DNA from: Adiantum capillus-veneris
Lineage: Eukaryota > Streptophyta > Polypodiopsida > Polypodiales > Pteridaceae
Length of the DNA: 64,000 nucleotides
Assembly: GCA_014529385.2 (NCBI GenBank)
Contig: CM043960.1
Span: forward strand, 77,463,910-77,527,909
Reading direction: 5' to 3'
Shown: positions 24,822 through 35,339 of the stretch, one piece after another
How the letters are laid out: each line of letters begins with the position of its first letter
How positions within the stretch are numbered: the first letter of the stretch is position 1
The notes under the pieces: generated by a model
Databases searched by the model: none
What the model was told of the DNA's origin: nothing
The model's input: the letters and a program-made list of their open reading frames with translations, nothing else
Position numbers and translations under genes: made by a program

Positions 24822-25440
24822 CTAAACCAAAACATCGAGGTAAAGTTTCACAATCCGAGGAGTATCTGCTAGGTCCTCCTCCTCCATCCACTTCGCATCA
24901 AATGCAGGAAAGTTCTTGAACTTAACCAAGAACCGCCTTCGGACTTTACCTTTCTTCGTATCATTATGTGCCAAAATCTGTTCAGGAACAAGGATCTCCT
25001 CGTTTTCTTCCACTTCGGGTTGCTCATCAGGCTCCCCATCATCAGGCACATCACCTTTAAAAGGTTTCAAGAGATTCACATGAAATGCATTGTGAATCCT
25101 CCAAGTATTTGGCAGGTCCAATTGGAAGGAGACATCATTTATCTTGTCAGTAATCTGGAAAGGTCCGTAGTATCACATACTAAGCTTTGGAAAAAGCCTC
25201 TCCTTTCCCTTTTTTTTTTCTTAGGCGTGCCTTCTCAAAAGTAAGAGCACCCAATCATCCTCCTTCAGTTTCCAGTCGCGACGATGGCGATCCGCTGCCT
25301 TTTTCTGTCGTTCTTGAGACTTCTGTAAAGTCTCGTGAACCTTGGCAAAAGCCGTATCCAAATCTCGCGAATATTCATCCGCTTCAAATTTCTAATCTTT
25401 CGTGCTCAGGAAGGATGGAACCTTCGCAGCAGTTTCAACA
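24822..25440 (-). pseudogene. gypsy family B integrase C-terminus and chromodomain-like tail
   Basis: Minus strand. The upstream part (ETLQKSQERQKKAADRHRRD, then a YYGPFQITDKIND motif) is the integrase C-terminal domain with several stops. The open part (25121-24822) has RIHNAFHVNLLKPFKGD, EQILAHND and RRRFLVKFKNFPAFDAKWME, the position and pattern of the chromodomain-like module of chromoviruses, which targets integration to certain chromatin. Aromatic cage residues are not clearly conserved. Confidence 0.75.
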
Positions 25441-25445
25441 ATCTC

Positions 25446-25864
25446 TCATGGCGTCTTCCCCGTCGAAGAGTGTATCGTGTTATTGTAGGCAAATTCCACC
25501 AAAGGTAAGTTCTTTTCCCATTGAGTCTTCTGATGCGAGATACAAGACTTCAATAAATCTAAAATCACTGAATTGGCAATCTCAAATTGCCCGTCAGTCT
25601 GCAAGTGGAACGATGACGAGAACTGCAACCGCGTCCCAATGTTCTCCCAAATTGCCTTCCAAAACAAACTCATAAATCTGGGGTCTCTGTCGGAGACAAT
25701 CGTCTCAGGCGTGCCATGTAATCGGAAAATCATCGTGATCATTCTGTATTCTCGGGAGATTAAAAAAAATGAAATCCATTTCAATATTTTCCCAGGGGCG
25801 GGTGGGTGGGTATGGGTAAAGGCTGTAACAATCCCTGTGCCTTATGCCTGTCAAACTTGACCTT
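25446..25864 (-). pseudogene. gypsy family B integrase core with internal deletion
   Basis: After a TAG at 25867-25865, the WENIEMDFI motif (first catalytic Asp) is readable in a second frame. The text then jumps to FRLHGTPETIVSDRDPRF, which holds the second Asp, and to the QTDGQFEIAN region with the Glu. About 50 residues normally lying between the first and second Asp are missing. A remnant of this segment survives in the related copy at 42660-43100. This break alone should stop integration by this copy. Confidence 0.85.
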
Positions 25865-28855
25865 CTAGCATACCAAGCAACTGCGCACAAACTCTTCCAC
25901 ATCCTTCTTCAGTCTCCGCCAAAAGAAATCTCTCTCTACCCCTTTCATGGTGGTAGCAATGCTGCGGTGACCCGTAAAAGGTGGACAGTGGCAATCAGTC
26001 ATAACCTTTTCCCTCAACGGCTGTGTAACGCACAACATAGTCTTTTTCATCAAGTAGCCTTCCCGAAGGGAGTATCCAGCTACTGTCTCCCCATCCCGTA
26101 TCCGTGTGAAAATATCTGCAAAATCTGTATCTGTGGCACACTGATCGACCATATCCTCGAAGCTCCTATGATGTATCGCGGAAATAGCCAGAACCAACGG
26201 TTTCCGAGACAAAGCATCTGCCACCACATTCTTCTGTCCCTGCACATGGACAATCTGGAAGTGAAACTGTGACAAGATGTTCGCCCACCGCATCTGCTTT
26301 TCCGAAAGCTGCTTCTGTGACAAGAAGTAGCGCAAACTCTGATGGTCTGTAAAGACAATAAAATCCGCTCCGAGTAGGTAATGCCGCCACTGAGTAAGAG
26401 CATGGATAACCGCCAAAAGCTCTTTCTCATAAATCTGTGCTGTCATCTCCGGCCTAGAGAACAAACGGCTCTCGTAAGCTATGACATGGCCTTCTTGCAT
26501 CAAGACCGCACCCAGACTACGACCACAAGCATCACAATATACTTTGAATGACTTTTGCAAGTCCGGCAAAGTCAAAATAGGTCCCGTAGTCAATTTCTCT
26601 TTCAATGTCTGAAAGGCAGTCACCTCTGTGGGTCCCCACGAAAAAGGTACTCCTTTCTGTGTCAAGATATGCAAAGGGGAAGCAACCTCTGCAAACTTTC
26701 GTATGAACCGCCTGTAGTACGAACATAGTCCCAAGAAGCTTCTAACTTCATGGACATTCTTCAAGTCGGGCCAATCACGGATAGTCTCTATCTTGGCCGG
26801 ATCCATTTGCACTCCTGCTGCTGACACAATGTGCCCCAAAAAGTGTATCTCTGGTAGGAAAAATTCACTTTTCTTTGCATTGATCACTAACTTGTGATCT
26901 CGTAATGCCTGAAAGACTTGAAGCAGATGATCTCTGTGTTCTGCCTCATTCTTCAAGAAAACAATGATGTCGTCAAAGAAAGTGCCAACAAATAGCCTGT
27001 ACTCTCGAAAAATCCTGTCCATCATCCGGTTAAATGTCGCAGGAGCATTGGTTAAGCCAAAAGGCATCACCAAAAACTCAAATAACCCAAAAGTCGTCCG
27101 AAAAGCTGTCTTGTAGACGTCTCCCGGTGCTATTCTGATCTGATGATATCCACTCTTCAAGTCAATCCTGCTAAAGCATGAGGATCCCTGTAACCTATCG
27201 AGTATATCATCGATCCTAGGAATTGGAAATCTGTTCTTGATGGTGATTTTGTTGAGAGCTCTATAATCGATGCACATTCTCCAAGATCCGTCTTTCTTCA
27301 AAACCAACAATACTGGAGAGCAATACGGTGAAGTACTAGGCTGGACAAGACCCTTTTCCAAGAGGTCTTTCACTTGGTTCATAATCTCTTCATTCTGTGC
27401 TCGGCTCACACGGTAGGGTGGCCGGTTCGGTGGTGTACTACCATGTATCAGATCAATGGTATGATCTTCAGGACGAGCAGGTGGTAACTCTCCTGGCAAG
27501 CCTTCTGAGAAGCAATCGGCGTGAGAGTGTAGAAAATCTTGGCGTTCTTTATCAAGTTTAGACATATTTGTCCTATCATCACCACTCAACTCTTTCATAA
27601 AGATCGAGTAAACAAACAGACTGGATTTCATTAATTTTGAAATAGCCGAAGCCGATACAATAGGGACAGACTCGCCCTTTAGTTTAATATCAAGTACAAT
27701 TGTTCTGCCCTTTTCTGTAGTCAAAGTCGCTTTTCTCGCCCGATAATCGACCACGGCATTGTTCTTGTGGTACCAGGGAATCCCTAAGAGAACATCACAA
27801 CCCTCCAAAGGCATTATGAAGAAGTCCTCATGCCCCAAATACCCCTGACAATGCAACCGAAGTTTGCCAATGACAGGTGTAATGGCTATGTCCCTGCCGG
27901 GTGCCGCTAGAACTGCCTCTGCAAATGGTCCCATCCGATCGGGAGTAATCTCGAGCCGCGCCGCCAATTCCGGTGAAATGAAGTTGGCCTTGGCTCCTCC
28001 ATCAAAGAAAATCAGGGCCTCTTGATCTTTCACTTTGCCCCAAGCTCGGCAAAGTTCTGTACTCTCATCCATGGTGTCGGGATCAGTACCCACACAATCT
28101 GGAACCAGTCCTGTTTTCATCTTGCCTTTTCGTACACGGTCCTCAGCTGCTCTCGAACTCTCAGGCCTTTCGTCGTCCTTGTCATTCTGTTCTTTCTGTG
28201 CCTTTTTAGGGCACTTCGCGGGGATATGTCCAGTTTCCCCGCATCCAAAGCACTTCCCCTCCCTGATGTAGCGAGTCCGCTCCTGATGAGTAAGTCTGGG
28301 TCGTGCATCCTTTTTCTCTGGGTTGCTCTTTCGTTTTCTACTTTCATTCCCAGAAGTCTGTCCGGTTCGTTGTGTCATGACCTCATCTGTGGGGTAGGTC
28401 AGACTGCCAGAGTGAATTGCAAAGCCCCGCTTCGCATGACTCATCAACTCCTGAATAGAAGCTGACTTCTGTTCCAAGCAGTGGTCTCGGATCTCTGTAG
28501 GTAGACCCAATGTAAACCGCTCAATTTGTTCTCTGAACGAGATCTTCTTGAATGAAGAGGCAGGTAGAAAAGAGTTCCAGAATCTTTCACAGTAAGAATT
28601 CACTGTATCGCTCTTGGTCATCCGGAGATGGTTCCAAGCAGCTCGTATATCTCGCTCAAACTCTTGAGTCAACCAAGAAGAAATAAAAAGCCTCTTGAAT
28701 TTCAGCCATGTAACTGGCACAGTCTTGCTTAATAGAAGCGTGGACCACCAAGTACGAGCATTCCCCTCAGAGTAAGAGGCAGCTCTCCGAATCTTGGAGT
28801 GCTCTGAATAGCGTCCTCCCGCGAAAGCGATGTCAAACTGCTGTATAAGAGACAA
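25865..28855 (-). CDS. gypsy family B gag end, protease, RT, RNase H, integrase zinc finger
   Basis: A 996-codon open frame. Domains in order: gag core (NARTWWSTLLLSKTVPVTWL, about residues 30-150), CCHC knuckle CFGCGETGHIPAKC (about 200), protease-like FFDGGAKANFISPELA (about 280; DGG in place of the usual DSG), RT (LLEKGLVQPSTSPYCSPVLL, MCIDYRALNK, then the FFDD catalytic box, about 490-650), RNase H (YCDACGRSLGAVLMQ, YEKELLAVIHAL, FTDHQSL, about 760-860), and the integrase HHCC finger (HCPPFTGHRS, CLVC, about 955-996). It ends at a TAG at a glutamine position. The gag start is in another frame upstream. Confidence 0.95.
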   Translation of the reverse strand: MSLIQQFDIAFAGGRYSEHSKIRRAASYSEGNARTWWSTLLLSKTVPVTWLKFKRLFISSWLTQEFERDIRAAWNHLRMTKSDTVNSYCERFWNSFLPASSFKKISFREQIERFTLGLPTEIRDHCLEQKSASIQELMSHAKRGFAIHSGSLTYPTDEVMTQRTGQTSGNESRKRKSNPEKKDARPRLTHQERTRYIREGKCFGCGETGHIPAKCPKKAQKEQNDKDDERPESSRAAEDRVRKGKMKTGLVPDCVGTDPDTMDESTELCRAWGKVKDQEALIFFDGGAKANFISPELAARLEITPDRMGPFAEAVLAAPGRDIAITPVIGKLRLHCQGYLGHEDFFIMPLEGCDVLLGIPWYHKNNAVVDYRARKATLTTEKGRTIVLDIKLKGESVPIVSASAISKLMKSSLFVYSIFMKELSGDDRTNMSKLDKERQDFLHSHADCFSEGLPGELPPARPEDHTIDLIHGSTPPNRPPYRVSRAQNEEIMNQVKDLLEKGLVQPSTSPYCSPVLLVLKKDGSWRMCIDYRALNKITIKNRFPIPRIDDILDRLQGSSCFSRIDLKSGYHQIRIAPGDVYKTAFRTTFGLFEFLVMPFGLTNAPATFNRMMDRIFREYRLFVGTFFDDIIVFLKNEAEHRDHLLQVFQALRDHKLVINAKKSEFFLPEIHFLGHIVSAAGVQMDPAKIETIRDWPDLKNVHEVRSFLGLCSYYRRFIRKFAEVASPLHILTQKGVPFSWGPTEVTAFQTLKEKLTTGPILTLPDLQKSFKVYCDACGRSLGAVLMQEGHVIAYESRLFSRPEMTAQIYEKELLAVIHALTQWRHYLLGADFIVFTDHQSLRYFLSQKQLSEKQMRWANILSQFHFQIVHVQGQKNVVADALSRKPLVLAISAIHHRSFEDMVDQCATDTDFADIFTRIRDGETVAGYSLREGYLMKKTMLCVTQPLREKVMTDCHCPPFTGHRSIATTMKGVERDFFWRRLKKDVEEFVRSCLVC

Positions 28856-29687
28856 AGCCTTCGAAGCATCTGAGTATCCTGAAAAGTATCAAACTTGATC
28901 GAGTGGCCACCTTCCTTAAACTCTCGGACTTTCTTGCTGTTATCTTCGAGAAAGTCATACTGGTTGGCTTTGTAAAAATTCTTCTTGTTCGCATAAAACT
29001 TTCCGTCATCGGAATCTGAGCTGTCTGTAGACGAGTCCTCAGTAGAACTGTCAATCTCTGGGCGAGATGTAGCCTTCTTTGCCTTTTTCTTGCCCGTTCC
29101 GAAGCTTTGTGTTTTGCTTCGCTTTTTGCTTTTTTTCTGTCTTCTTCGCTCTAATCCGAGGAGCTAGAAGAACTGTCAGAAGAAGAAGAAGAAGAACTGG
29201 GTACTCCTTCAAATCGAACACGCTTCTTCCGTTTCTTTGCTTTGTCGAATGTCGACTGACGACCCAAATATCCCGGGAAGTCAGTACCTTTGTTCTGCTT
29301 TTTGCCGTGCTTTTTGCCTTTCTTTTGCATGTCGAAAAGCTGAGCAATCCGTGCATCAACCACGTTCTCCAGTTCCTTCTCCGTATATTTCTTGGAGGTA
29401 GAAGGTTTCTTGAGAGCGGGTTTCGGGAGTGGTGTTGTGGTTCTCTGCCACTCCATCTGTACCTCTTTCAAAGAGGTCTGGTTCATATATTTTACCATCT
29501 TCGGGTCCTTGGCAAAATTGAGCATCATCTTTGTTGCATCGCCAATCAATTGACGACGCTCCATCTCTGTTTGCTCCGCCTGCGTAGGCCGAGGCGGGCC
29601 ATACTCTCTGTCTGAATCTTCGTTGTGATCCCAGCCCGCATCTCCAGATGCAGAGGGAGTCGACTGATCATTGCCTGAAGCCATAGG
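28856..29687 (-). pseudogene. gypsy family B gag N-terminus, frameshifted
   Basis: Translation starts at MASGNDQSTPSASGDAGWDH (29687). It runs through a lysine-rich segment and a poly-serine/aspartate stretch to a TAG at 29153-29151. Beyond it, another frame carries an acidic linker (STEDSSTDSSDSDDGKFYA) that links, after a further frame change near 28880, to the long downstream frame. So gag needs one stop and at least two frame changes to be read as one protein. Confidence 0.8.
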
Positions 29688-29745
29688 TGCCGCGGAAAAA
29701 AAAAAAATCGGGGATCGGATTTCCCGTAGAAGAGAAATCGGCCGT

Positions 29746-29757
29746 GCTCTGATACCA
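29746..29757 (-). promoter_or_regulatory. tRNA-iMet primer-binding site of gypsy family B
   Basis: The minus strand reads TGGTATCAGAGC one base inside the 5' LTR, an exact match to the common plant initiator-Met primer site. Confidence 0.95.
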
Positions 29758-29758
29758 C

Positions 29759-30314
29759 TGTAACAAACTTGGACACTCCAAGTCAAGAATCAACCGCGAC
29801 AGCACCAAATAACCACTTCAAAACAATTCACAGATCACAATAGATTTGCACTGGCCCGGCGGAGTTCCGTGCCTAGAGATATTGGCCCCAAAGACTGGCG
29901 CCCCTTTCGGTATTTCTTTTTGTATTAATCAATCATCAAAGTACAAGAGAGCGGTTAGGGTTTCACTCTCAGACTCTGCGTCCAGATGCCCTGAGAAGTG
30001 AGGCCCTCACCACTAATTTAAAGGTTACAAGGGATGCCCAAAAGCAGAGCCCCAAAAGCTTTTAAAATCAAAAGCATCAGTTCTCTCTCTCTCTTAGAGA
30101 GTCTTTTCTCTTTTTTTTTTATTAAAAAAAAAGAAAAAGCAAAATTCGCGTCGCTCATCATTTTCCAAAAAAAAAAAAAAATAATAATTTAATAATCCAC
30201 CTCCGCGATTTCCGGAATTTAGGGTTTTTGGCAAAAATTAGGGTTTGCAGGAATTTTAGGGTTTCTGGCAGAAATTAGGGTTTCTGCTGTCCGCCACGTC
30301 ATCACTTTGTGACA
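29759..30314 (-). repeat. 5' LTR of gypsy family B
   Basis: 556 bp, nearly identical to 23653-24215. The first 340 bases show no difference I could find; the differences cluster in a T/A-run, the AAT run and three point changes near the end. Confidence 0.95.
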
Positions 30315-30585
30315 CTCCACGCTATGCACCTTCACCCGGAAACGTGCCAAAGAATGAGCCAATGGCACACATTTGAAGGCCCTTGGCTTATGAGAAAAGT
30401 TACATGAAAAGCTTCAAACTCAAAAGCAATTGGTCCAAAAGTTGCCAGCGCATTTTGCGGAAATCCGTACAGCTACCACGTCATCAACGTAAAACACGAA
30501 AATCCATACAGGTGCCACGTCATCATGTCAGCGCGTTTTGCGGACTTTCCATACAACTGCCACGTCATCATGCTCCACACGATTC

Positions 30586-30669
<84 letters not shown>

Positions 30670-30845
30670 CTTGCTTTATCTTTAGATCACTTGGGCCCCA
30701 TCGAACGGGGTCCCATAAGTTGGTGGGAACTTCTTCTGCTTCTTCTTCTTCTGCCCCTTCTTCTTCTTAGGGTTTAGATCTCTCGACCGAGATCTGTAGG
30801 CTGGCTCCGTTCTTCAGTGGCTTAACAAGTCAACAGTTTGCGAAA
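30315..30845 (-). repeat. LTR of family A, second part
   Basis: It continues the LTR split at 23652 (GCACCTTCACCCGGAAACGTG...). It contains three CCACGTCA boxes (30476, 30515 and 30560), the TG/AG microsatellite, and a CTTCTTCTTCTGC-rich end. The internal junction has TCTCCCCTTCTTG, the complement of a polypurine tract. Confidence 0.85.
30589..30667. repeat. (TG)n(AG)n microsatellite inside LTR A
   Basis: TG to about 30638 then AG. The same array sits at the matching place in the LTR copy at 32846. Confidence 0.95.
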
Positions 30846-31767
30846 TCTCCCCTTCTTGAAAGAAAGTGACCGTCCGCGATTACCGTATTCCAGATTGGAG
30901 CTCTTGATATCTTGGGTCGTTGCCTTCCAGAAAAATCTCATTTAATAAGGAGTCTCATTCTAGATCGGAGCTCTTGATATTCTGACGTAGTAAAATTAGC
31001 CATCACACCCAAACCGTGTTGATCTCCAACAAGTGTCTTGATGGACTAAAATTACATACCCAGGCAATCTCATACAATTAGGGATATTTCAATGATTGGC
31101 ACATCAGAATGCAACATAAATGCTTACATATGCTTCCACAAGGTTGTAGCCCACCGCAACATGGTCCATAAGCTCTTGGATAGTCGAAGCAAGCCTCGAT
31201 AGATAGTGTTCCTGTGGCGGTGATGGTAGCCCCAAGATATAGCAATCACATTGGGCCTCCAAGGTTATCATCTTATGAAGAGACACATGCTAAAAGATGC
31301 CGAAAAATTTCAAGTTGTAATCTGCTAAGGTTTTTGTGGCAAGCCTTTCAAGATACCCCACTCATCCAGAAGCTGCAATCCCAAGGGAGATGTCCGAAGG
31401 CATGTAACTTTGGGCAAAACCTTTCTTCAAAGCTTGCCAAGTCCTTGGAGGGGGCGGCTTGGTAGCTATAGACTTCCACCACTGCATGGCATTGCCTCTG
31501 AGAGAAAAACAGTGGTTTGAAAAAAAAAAACAGTGTAAGTGATCTTGAATTCCTTATGAATTATGCCCTGTAAGATTGATGAAGACGGGAACACACTCCA
31601 TGCACAATGGAGTAAGGGTGGAGTGGCTAATAAGTCTGGGGTCGGGACACAAAGATTTTTTCATAAAATTTTCCTGAAAATCTTGCAAGCGCTGTGTTGC
31701 TCGGTCTACTCTTTGGTAGGACCGGTATGCTTCCAAAAAACCACACGCTTGAAGCTTTGATACCACT
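30846..31767 (-). pseudogene. family A internal region with gag remnant
   Basis: On the minus strand a gag fragment reads CYILGLPSPPQEHYLSRLAS and TIQELMDHVAVGYNLVE (31286-31130), a typical gypsy gag helix pair. The primer-site-like TGGTATCAAAGC lies at 31765-31754. No protease, RT or integrase is present in this 0.9-kb interior. Confidence 0.7.
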
Positions 31768-32842
31768 GTAACGGGAACGGGCACCACGTGTCACAAATTG
31801 ATGACGTGTCAAGCCACAATAGAACGGAGCCGACTTAAAGATCCCTAAGAGAACAACAGAAGCAGCAAGAGAAGATCCAACCAACTTAAGGTTCACGTCC
31901 GAAGGGGCCTAAAGTAAAGCAACCCACGCACACAAATACAAAAAGCGTAGAAGCTGATGACATGGCATCCTGTACAGTACTCCACACTTTGCACTAGCTT
32001 GATGATGTGGCAGATTGTACGGATTTCCGGATTTTACGTTGGCTACTGATGTGGCAAAGCTGTACGGATTTTCTTGCTTTTGCACTGGTAGATTTTGGAC
32101 CAGATGCTTTTGAGTTTATTGCTTTTCATGTAACTGCTTTAAGGCCAAGGGTATTTAAATATGTGCAAACGCCTCAGTCTCTGGCACTCTTCTGGGTGAA
32201 GGTGCAAAGCGCGAGTACCGGCATTGTACTGAGTTCCAAGTAATATAAAGAAATACCTAAAGAGGCGCCAAGGTTTGGGGCCAGTACTCTCTGGGGTGGA
32301 ATTACATCCCTCATGTCACGTGTGCTCTCTCTCTTTCGGTTCAGTTGCTATTGAACTGCTAAAAGTCTGTTCACTCTGTTCTTTTCTATTAGCACGTGGT
32401 GCCCGGCTCGTGACACCACGTGCCAACGAAAAAGAACAGACTAAACAACTTTAATGCACGACACAAGACAAGGAGTGATGGAGTTCCACCACGAGAGAGC
32501 ACTGGCTCCAAACCTTGGCGCCCCATCGGTATTTCTTTATATTGCTTCAACTCACTACAAGCGGATACTCCATGCTCGGCACCTTCACCCGGAAGCGTGC
32601 CTGAGAGTGAGCCCATGGCACAAATTTAAAGGCCCTCGGCCTATGAAAAGCACTTACATGAAAAGATTCAAACTCAAAAGCAAATGGTCCAAAAGCTGCC
32701 AGCGCATTTTGCGAAAATCCGTAAAGCTGCCACTCATCAACGTAAAACACAAAAATCCGTATAGGTGCCACGTCAGCATGTCAACGCGTTTTGCAGGCTA
32801 TGCCTACAACTGCCACGTCATCATGCTCCACGCGATTCTTCT

Positions 32843-32933
<91 letters not shown>

Positions 32934-33098
32934 TCTTGCTTTATCTTTAGGTCACTTGCGTCCCATCGGACGGGGTCCCATAAATTGGTGGGAACTTCTT
33001 CTGCTTCTTCTTCAGTTGTTGCTGCTGCTTAGGATTTATATCTCTCGGCCGGGTTCTACAGGTTGGCTCCATTCTTCAGTGACGTAGCAATTTGTGAA
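31768..33098. repeat. family A LTR region with head-to-head LTR copies
   Basis: It opens with TGTAACGGGAACGGGCACCA. From about 31950 to 32416 the sequence is the reverse complement of an LTR A: AAATACCTAAAGAGGCGCCA and CACGTGGTGCCCGGCTCGTG. From about 32402 to 33098 a direct LTR A runs with all family marks and a (TG)n(AG)n array (32846-32929). The two copies meet around the palindromic CACGTGGTGCC / CACCACGTGCC ends. Confidence 0.75.
32846..32929. repeat. (TG)n(AG)n microsatellite inside the second LTR A
   Basis: It lies at the same LTR position as the array at 30589, between GCGATTCTTC and GGATCTTGCTTTATCTTTAG. Confidence 0.95.
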
Positions 33099-33133
33099 AC
33101 AATACACACCTAGATATCTTTGCCATCTATTAG

Positions 33134-34432
33134 TGTCACATGCACATGGCTCTGTGTGCCACGTGGACATGCTTCATAGACTACTAGAGTCGGTTTTCCC
33201 CTTCTTCCTAGATAGGAGTGTCTAGAATCTTCGGAGGATTAGTATCGGCAATTTTGTGAGCCTATTCGCAGGACCTACAGGTCCGAACAAGTCCATTAGA
33301 TTAGCTTTTCCAGTTTGGAACCCTCTTGCATAAATGGTTTGTATAGGCGTTATGACAGATGTTATTACACTACAGTGGGCATTTGGCATGACGAGCATGT
33401 AGTTCTAGGTTAGAGGAATCCAATGAGTCATTCCCCCCGTCAATTGGATTCCCGAGTGCGCATTGGTGCGACAGTTTCACCCAAACTAACCCCCCCTAGA
33501 TTAACTTTTTAATAAATCATTTTAATGATTTTATTTGTTGGGTGTGGTGGATAAATTGCCCTACCTCAGCCTAAGGAGATTCATGAGTCAATTTTCAGCC
33601 CTATAAAGGAGCTAAGGGAGCTAGTGTTTGCAATCAGATGCAGATAGCGCTAGCAAGGAGCAGAGCCAGTCCCAGCGTTTGCTCAAGATCAGCCTAGCGT
33701 TTTCAGCCAGCAGCAAAAGGGTTAGCATTTTTGCTTGGAGATGCCAGATCAGCCCTAGCGCTACCTCCTCTTGCAGATCCAGCCAGTGTTCTGGTTTTCA
33801 GCCCTAGCGCTGCAGTTAGCATCAGATCAGTCCAGCGTTTTCAGCTTTCAACCCATTTCCCGCGACAAAACGGCTTGCATCTATCTTCATTAGCATCCTG
33901 TTGTGGTCCAGTACTTCGGTAGCCCATCGAGCCTCCCCTCAGCCATTCCCTCGCCAGCATCGAGTGCTCCATTGCTACCCATCATCACCGTCATCGAGAT
34001 CTGTGTTTGCAGCCTTGCTCTACGCGAGAGGTCTGCTGCATTTTACGATATGCGTCTTTGCAGCCAACTTTCAGCCCTTCATTCCTCTCACATCGGGAGA
34101 GCAAATCAGCCCCGTATCTTCCCCTTGGTGGCCATCCGCGATCCCACGTCGGGAAGGATCCTAAGGTGCATCAAACCAGCTCCGGAGGTGGCTCATCTTG
34201 AAGAGTTACCACGGTGATACTCATCATTCCAGTCAGTAGAGTCTGCACTTGAGGTATTGCATTGTGTGTGCATTCCATTTACGCAATCAAAAGCAAATAC
34301 CACATCAGCAATGGTGTGGGGGGCCCTTGAGAGGGTTGGGACCCCATCGGGTGTCTTTCTCTCTCGCTCTAGACATCTCTACAGCACTCTCTCATTCCCT
34401 CTCTTCAAGGAAAAGTAAAAGGAATGCCTTTG
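33134..34432 (+). repeat. LTR of family E, 3' end truncated
   Basis: It starts TGTCACATGCACATGG. It has a TTTGTGAGCCTATTCGCAGG block shared with family C, many AGCCCTAGCGTTTTCAG-like motifs (33650-33850), a CTTGGTGGCCATCCGCGAT block and a GGGGTCCC-like block near 34340. It stops near 34432 where opposed copia pol begins. 34070-34430 matches the reverse complement of 48470-48860. Confidence 0.7.
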
Positions 34433-35334
34433 TGAAAAGATCTGCGAGGTTGTCCTATGTTGGCACATAAGCCAAGTTGATCTCTCCTCTTGAGAGTCTT
34501 CCCTGACATAGTGGTAATGCACCTTAATGTGATTTGTGCAAGCATGAAAAATTGGGTTCCTCGCACTTGCCAATACGCTCTGATTGTCAGTGTAGGTAAT
34601 GTTGGCAGTGTCCTGTCCAACACTCAAATCAACCATAAGGCGTCTGAGCCATACACACTCAGCCATAGCTGTGAAGACTGTCCTGCACTCAACCTCACAA
34701 CTGGAAGTGGCCACAATAGGTTGCTTCTTTCTCAACCATGATATGCATGAACTGCCAAGCATGAAACAGAAACCACTTGTGGACACTCGTGTGTCAAAAC
34801 AACGAGCCCAATCTGAGTCCAAAAAAGCATGTAAATCTGACGGTAATGATCTCTCCTTGGGAAAACACAACCCAAGATGTAAAGTGTCACTCAAGTAGCG
34901 AAAGACCCGCTTGATAGCCTGCCAATGCTTAGACCCTAGGCTATGCATAAATCTGCTGGCATGTGAGAGTACAAACTGAATATCTAGCCTTTTGTTGCAT
35001 ACATAAATAAGGCATCCAACAACAGTTTGGTAAAGAATGACATCGGCAGGATCACCAGCATCATGAAGACTCAATTTCAAACTTGTTTTCATGGGAGTGG
35101 CAATAGGTTTGCAATCCTCAAGTCCAAACTTACATAGCAATGTCTCTATGGAACTTGTTTGACACAAGGCAATACCACCATCACACTGCTTAAACTGTAT
35201 ACCCAAGTAATGATGCAACAGCCGCAAATCTTTTATCTTGAAAGTAGCATTCAAATCAACCTTAAATTCAGTAATATGTGCCTCATTTGGACCAGTGATC
35301 AGCAAATCATACACATATAGAAGAATGATGAGAA
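34433..35334 (-). pseudogene. Ty1/copia RT end and RNase H (3' half of a split element)
   Basis: Minus strand: the RT catalytic box reads YVYDLLITGPNEAH (one Asp of YVDD changed), followed by RFMHSLGSKHWQAIKRVFRY, SDWARCFDTRVSTSG, CISWLRKKQPIVATSS and TDNQSVLASARNPIF. The end is frameshifted. It joins exactly with the 5' half at 44897 once the intervening element (35340-44891) and one copy of the GTACA duplication are removed, giving a continuous LYVKREGDVLLIILLY. Confidence 0.9.
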
Positions 35335-35339
35335 GTACA

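Larger units (their letters stand above)
23653..30314 (-). mobile_element. near-complete Ty3/gypsy chromovirus (family B)
   Basis: A 6.66-kb element on the minus strand with LTRs at 29759-30314 (5') and 23653-24215 (3'). It is flanked by the 5-bp duplication CTCCA (23648-23652 and 30315-30319). The LTRs start TGTAAC and end GTGACA on the plus strand. The primer site complements tRNA-iMet (29757-29746) and the polypurine tract is next to the 3' LTR. The gene order gag, protease, RT, RNase H, integrase, chromodomain marks a chromovirus. The LTRs differ by about five substitutions plus length changes in homopolymers and an AAT run, so the insertion is recent. Confidence 0.95.

Noticed and set aside
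29746-29757. tRNA gene fragment
   Set aside because: The match is limited to the 3' end complement of tRNA-iMet beside an LTR, which is a primer-binding site.
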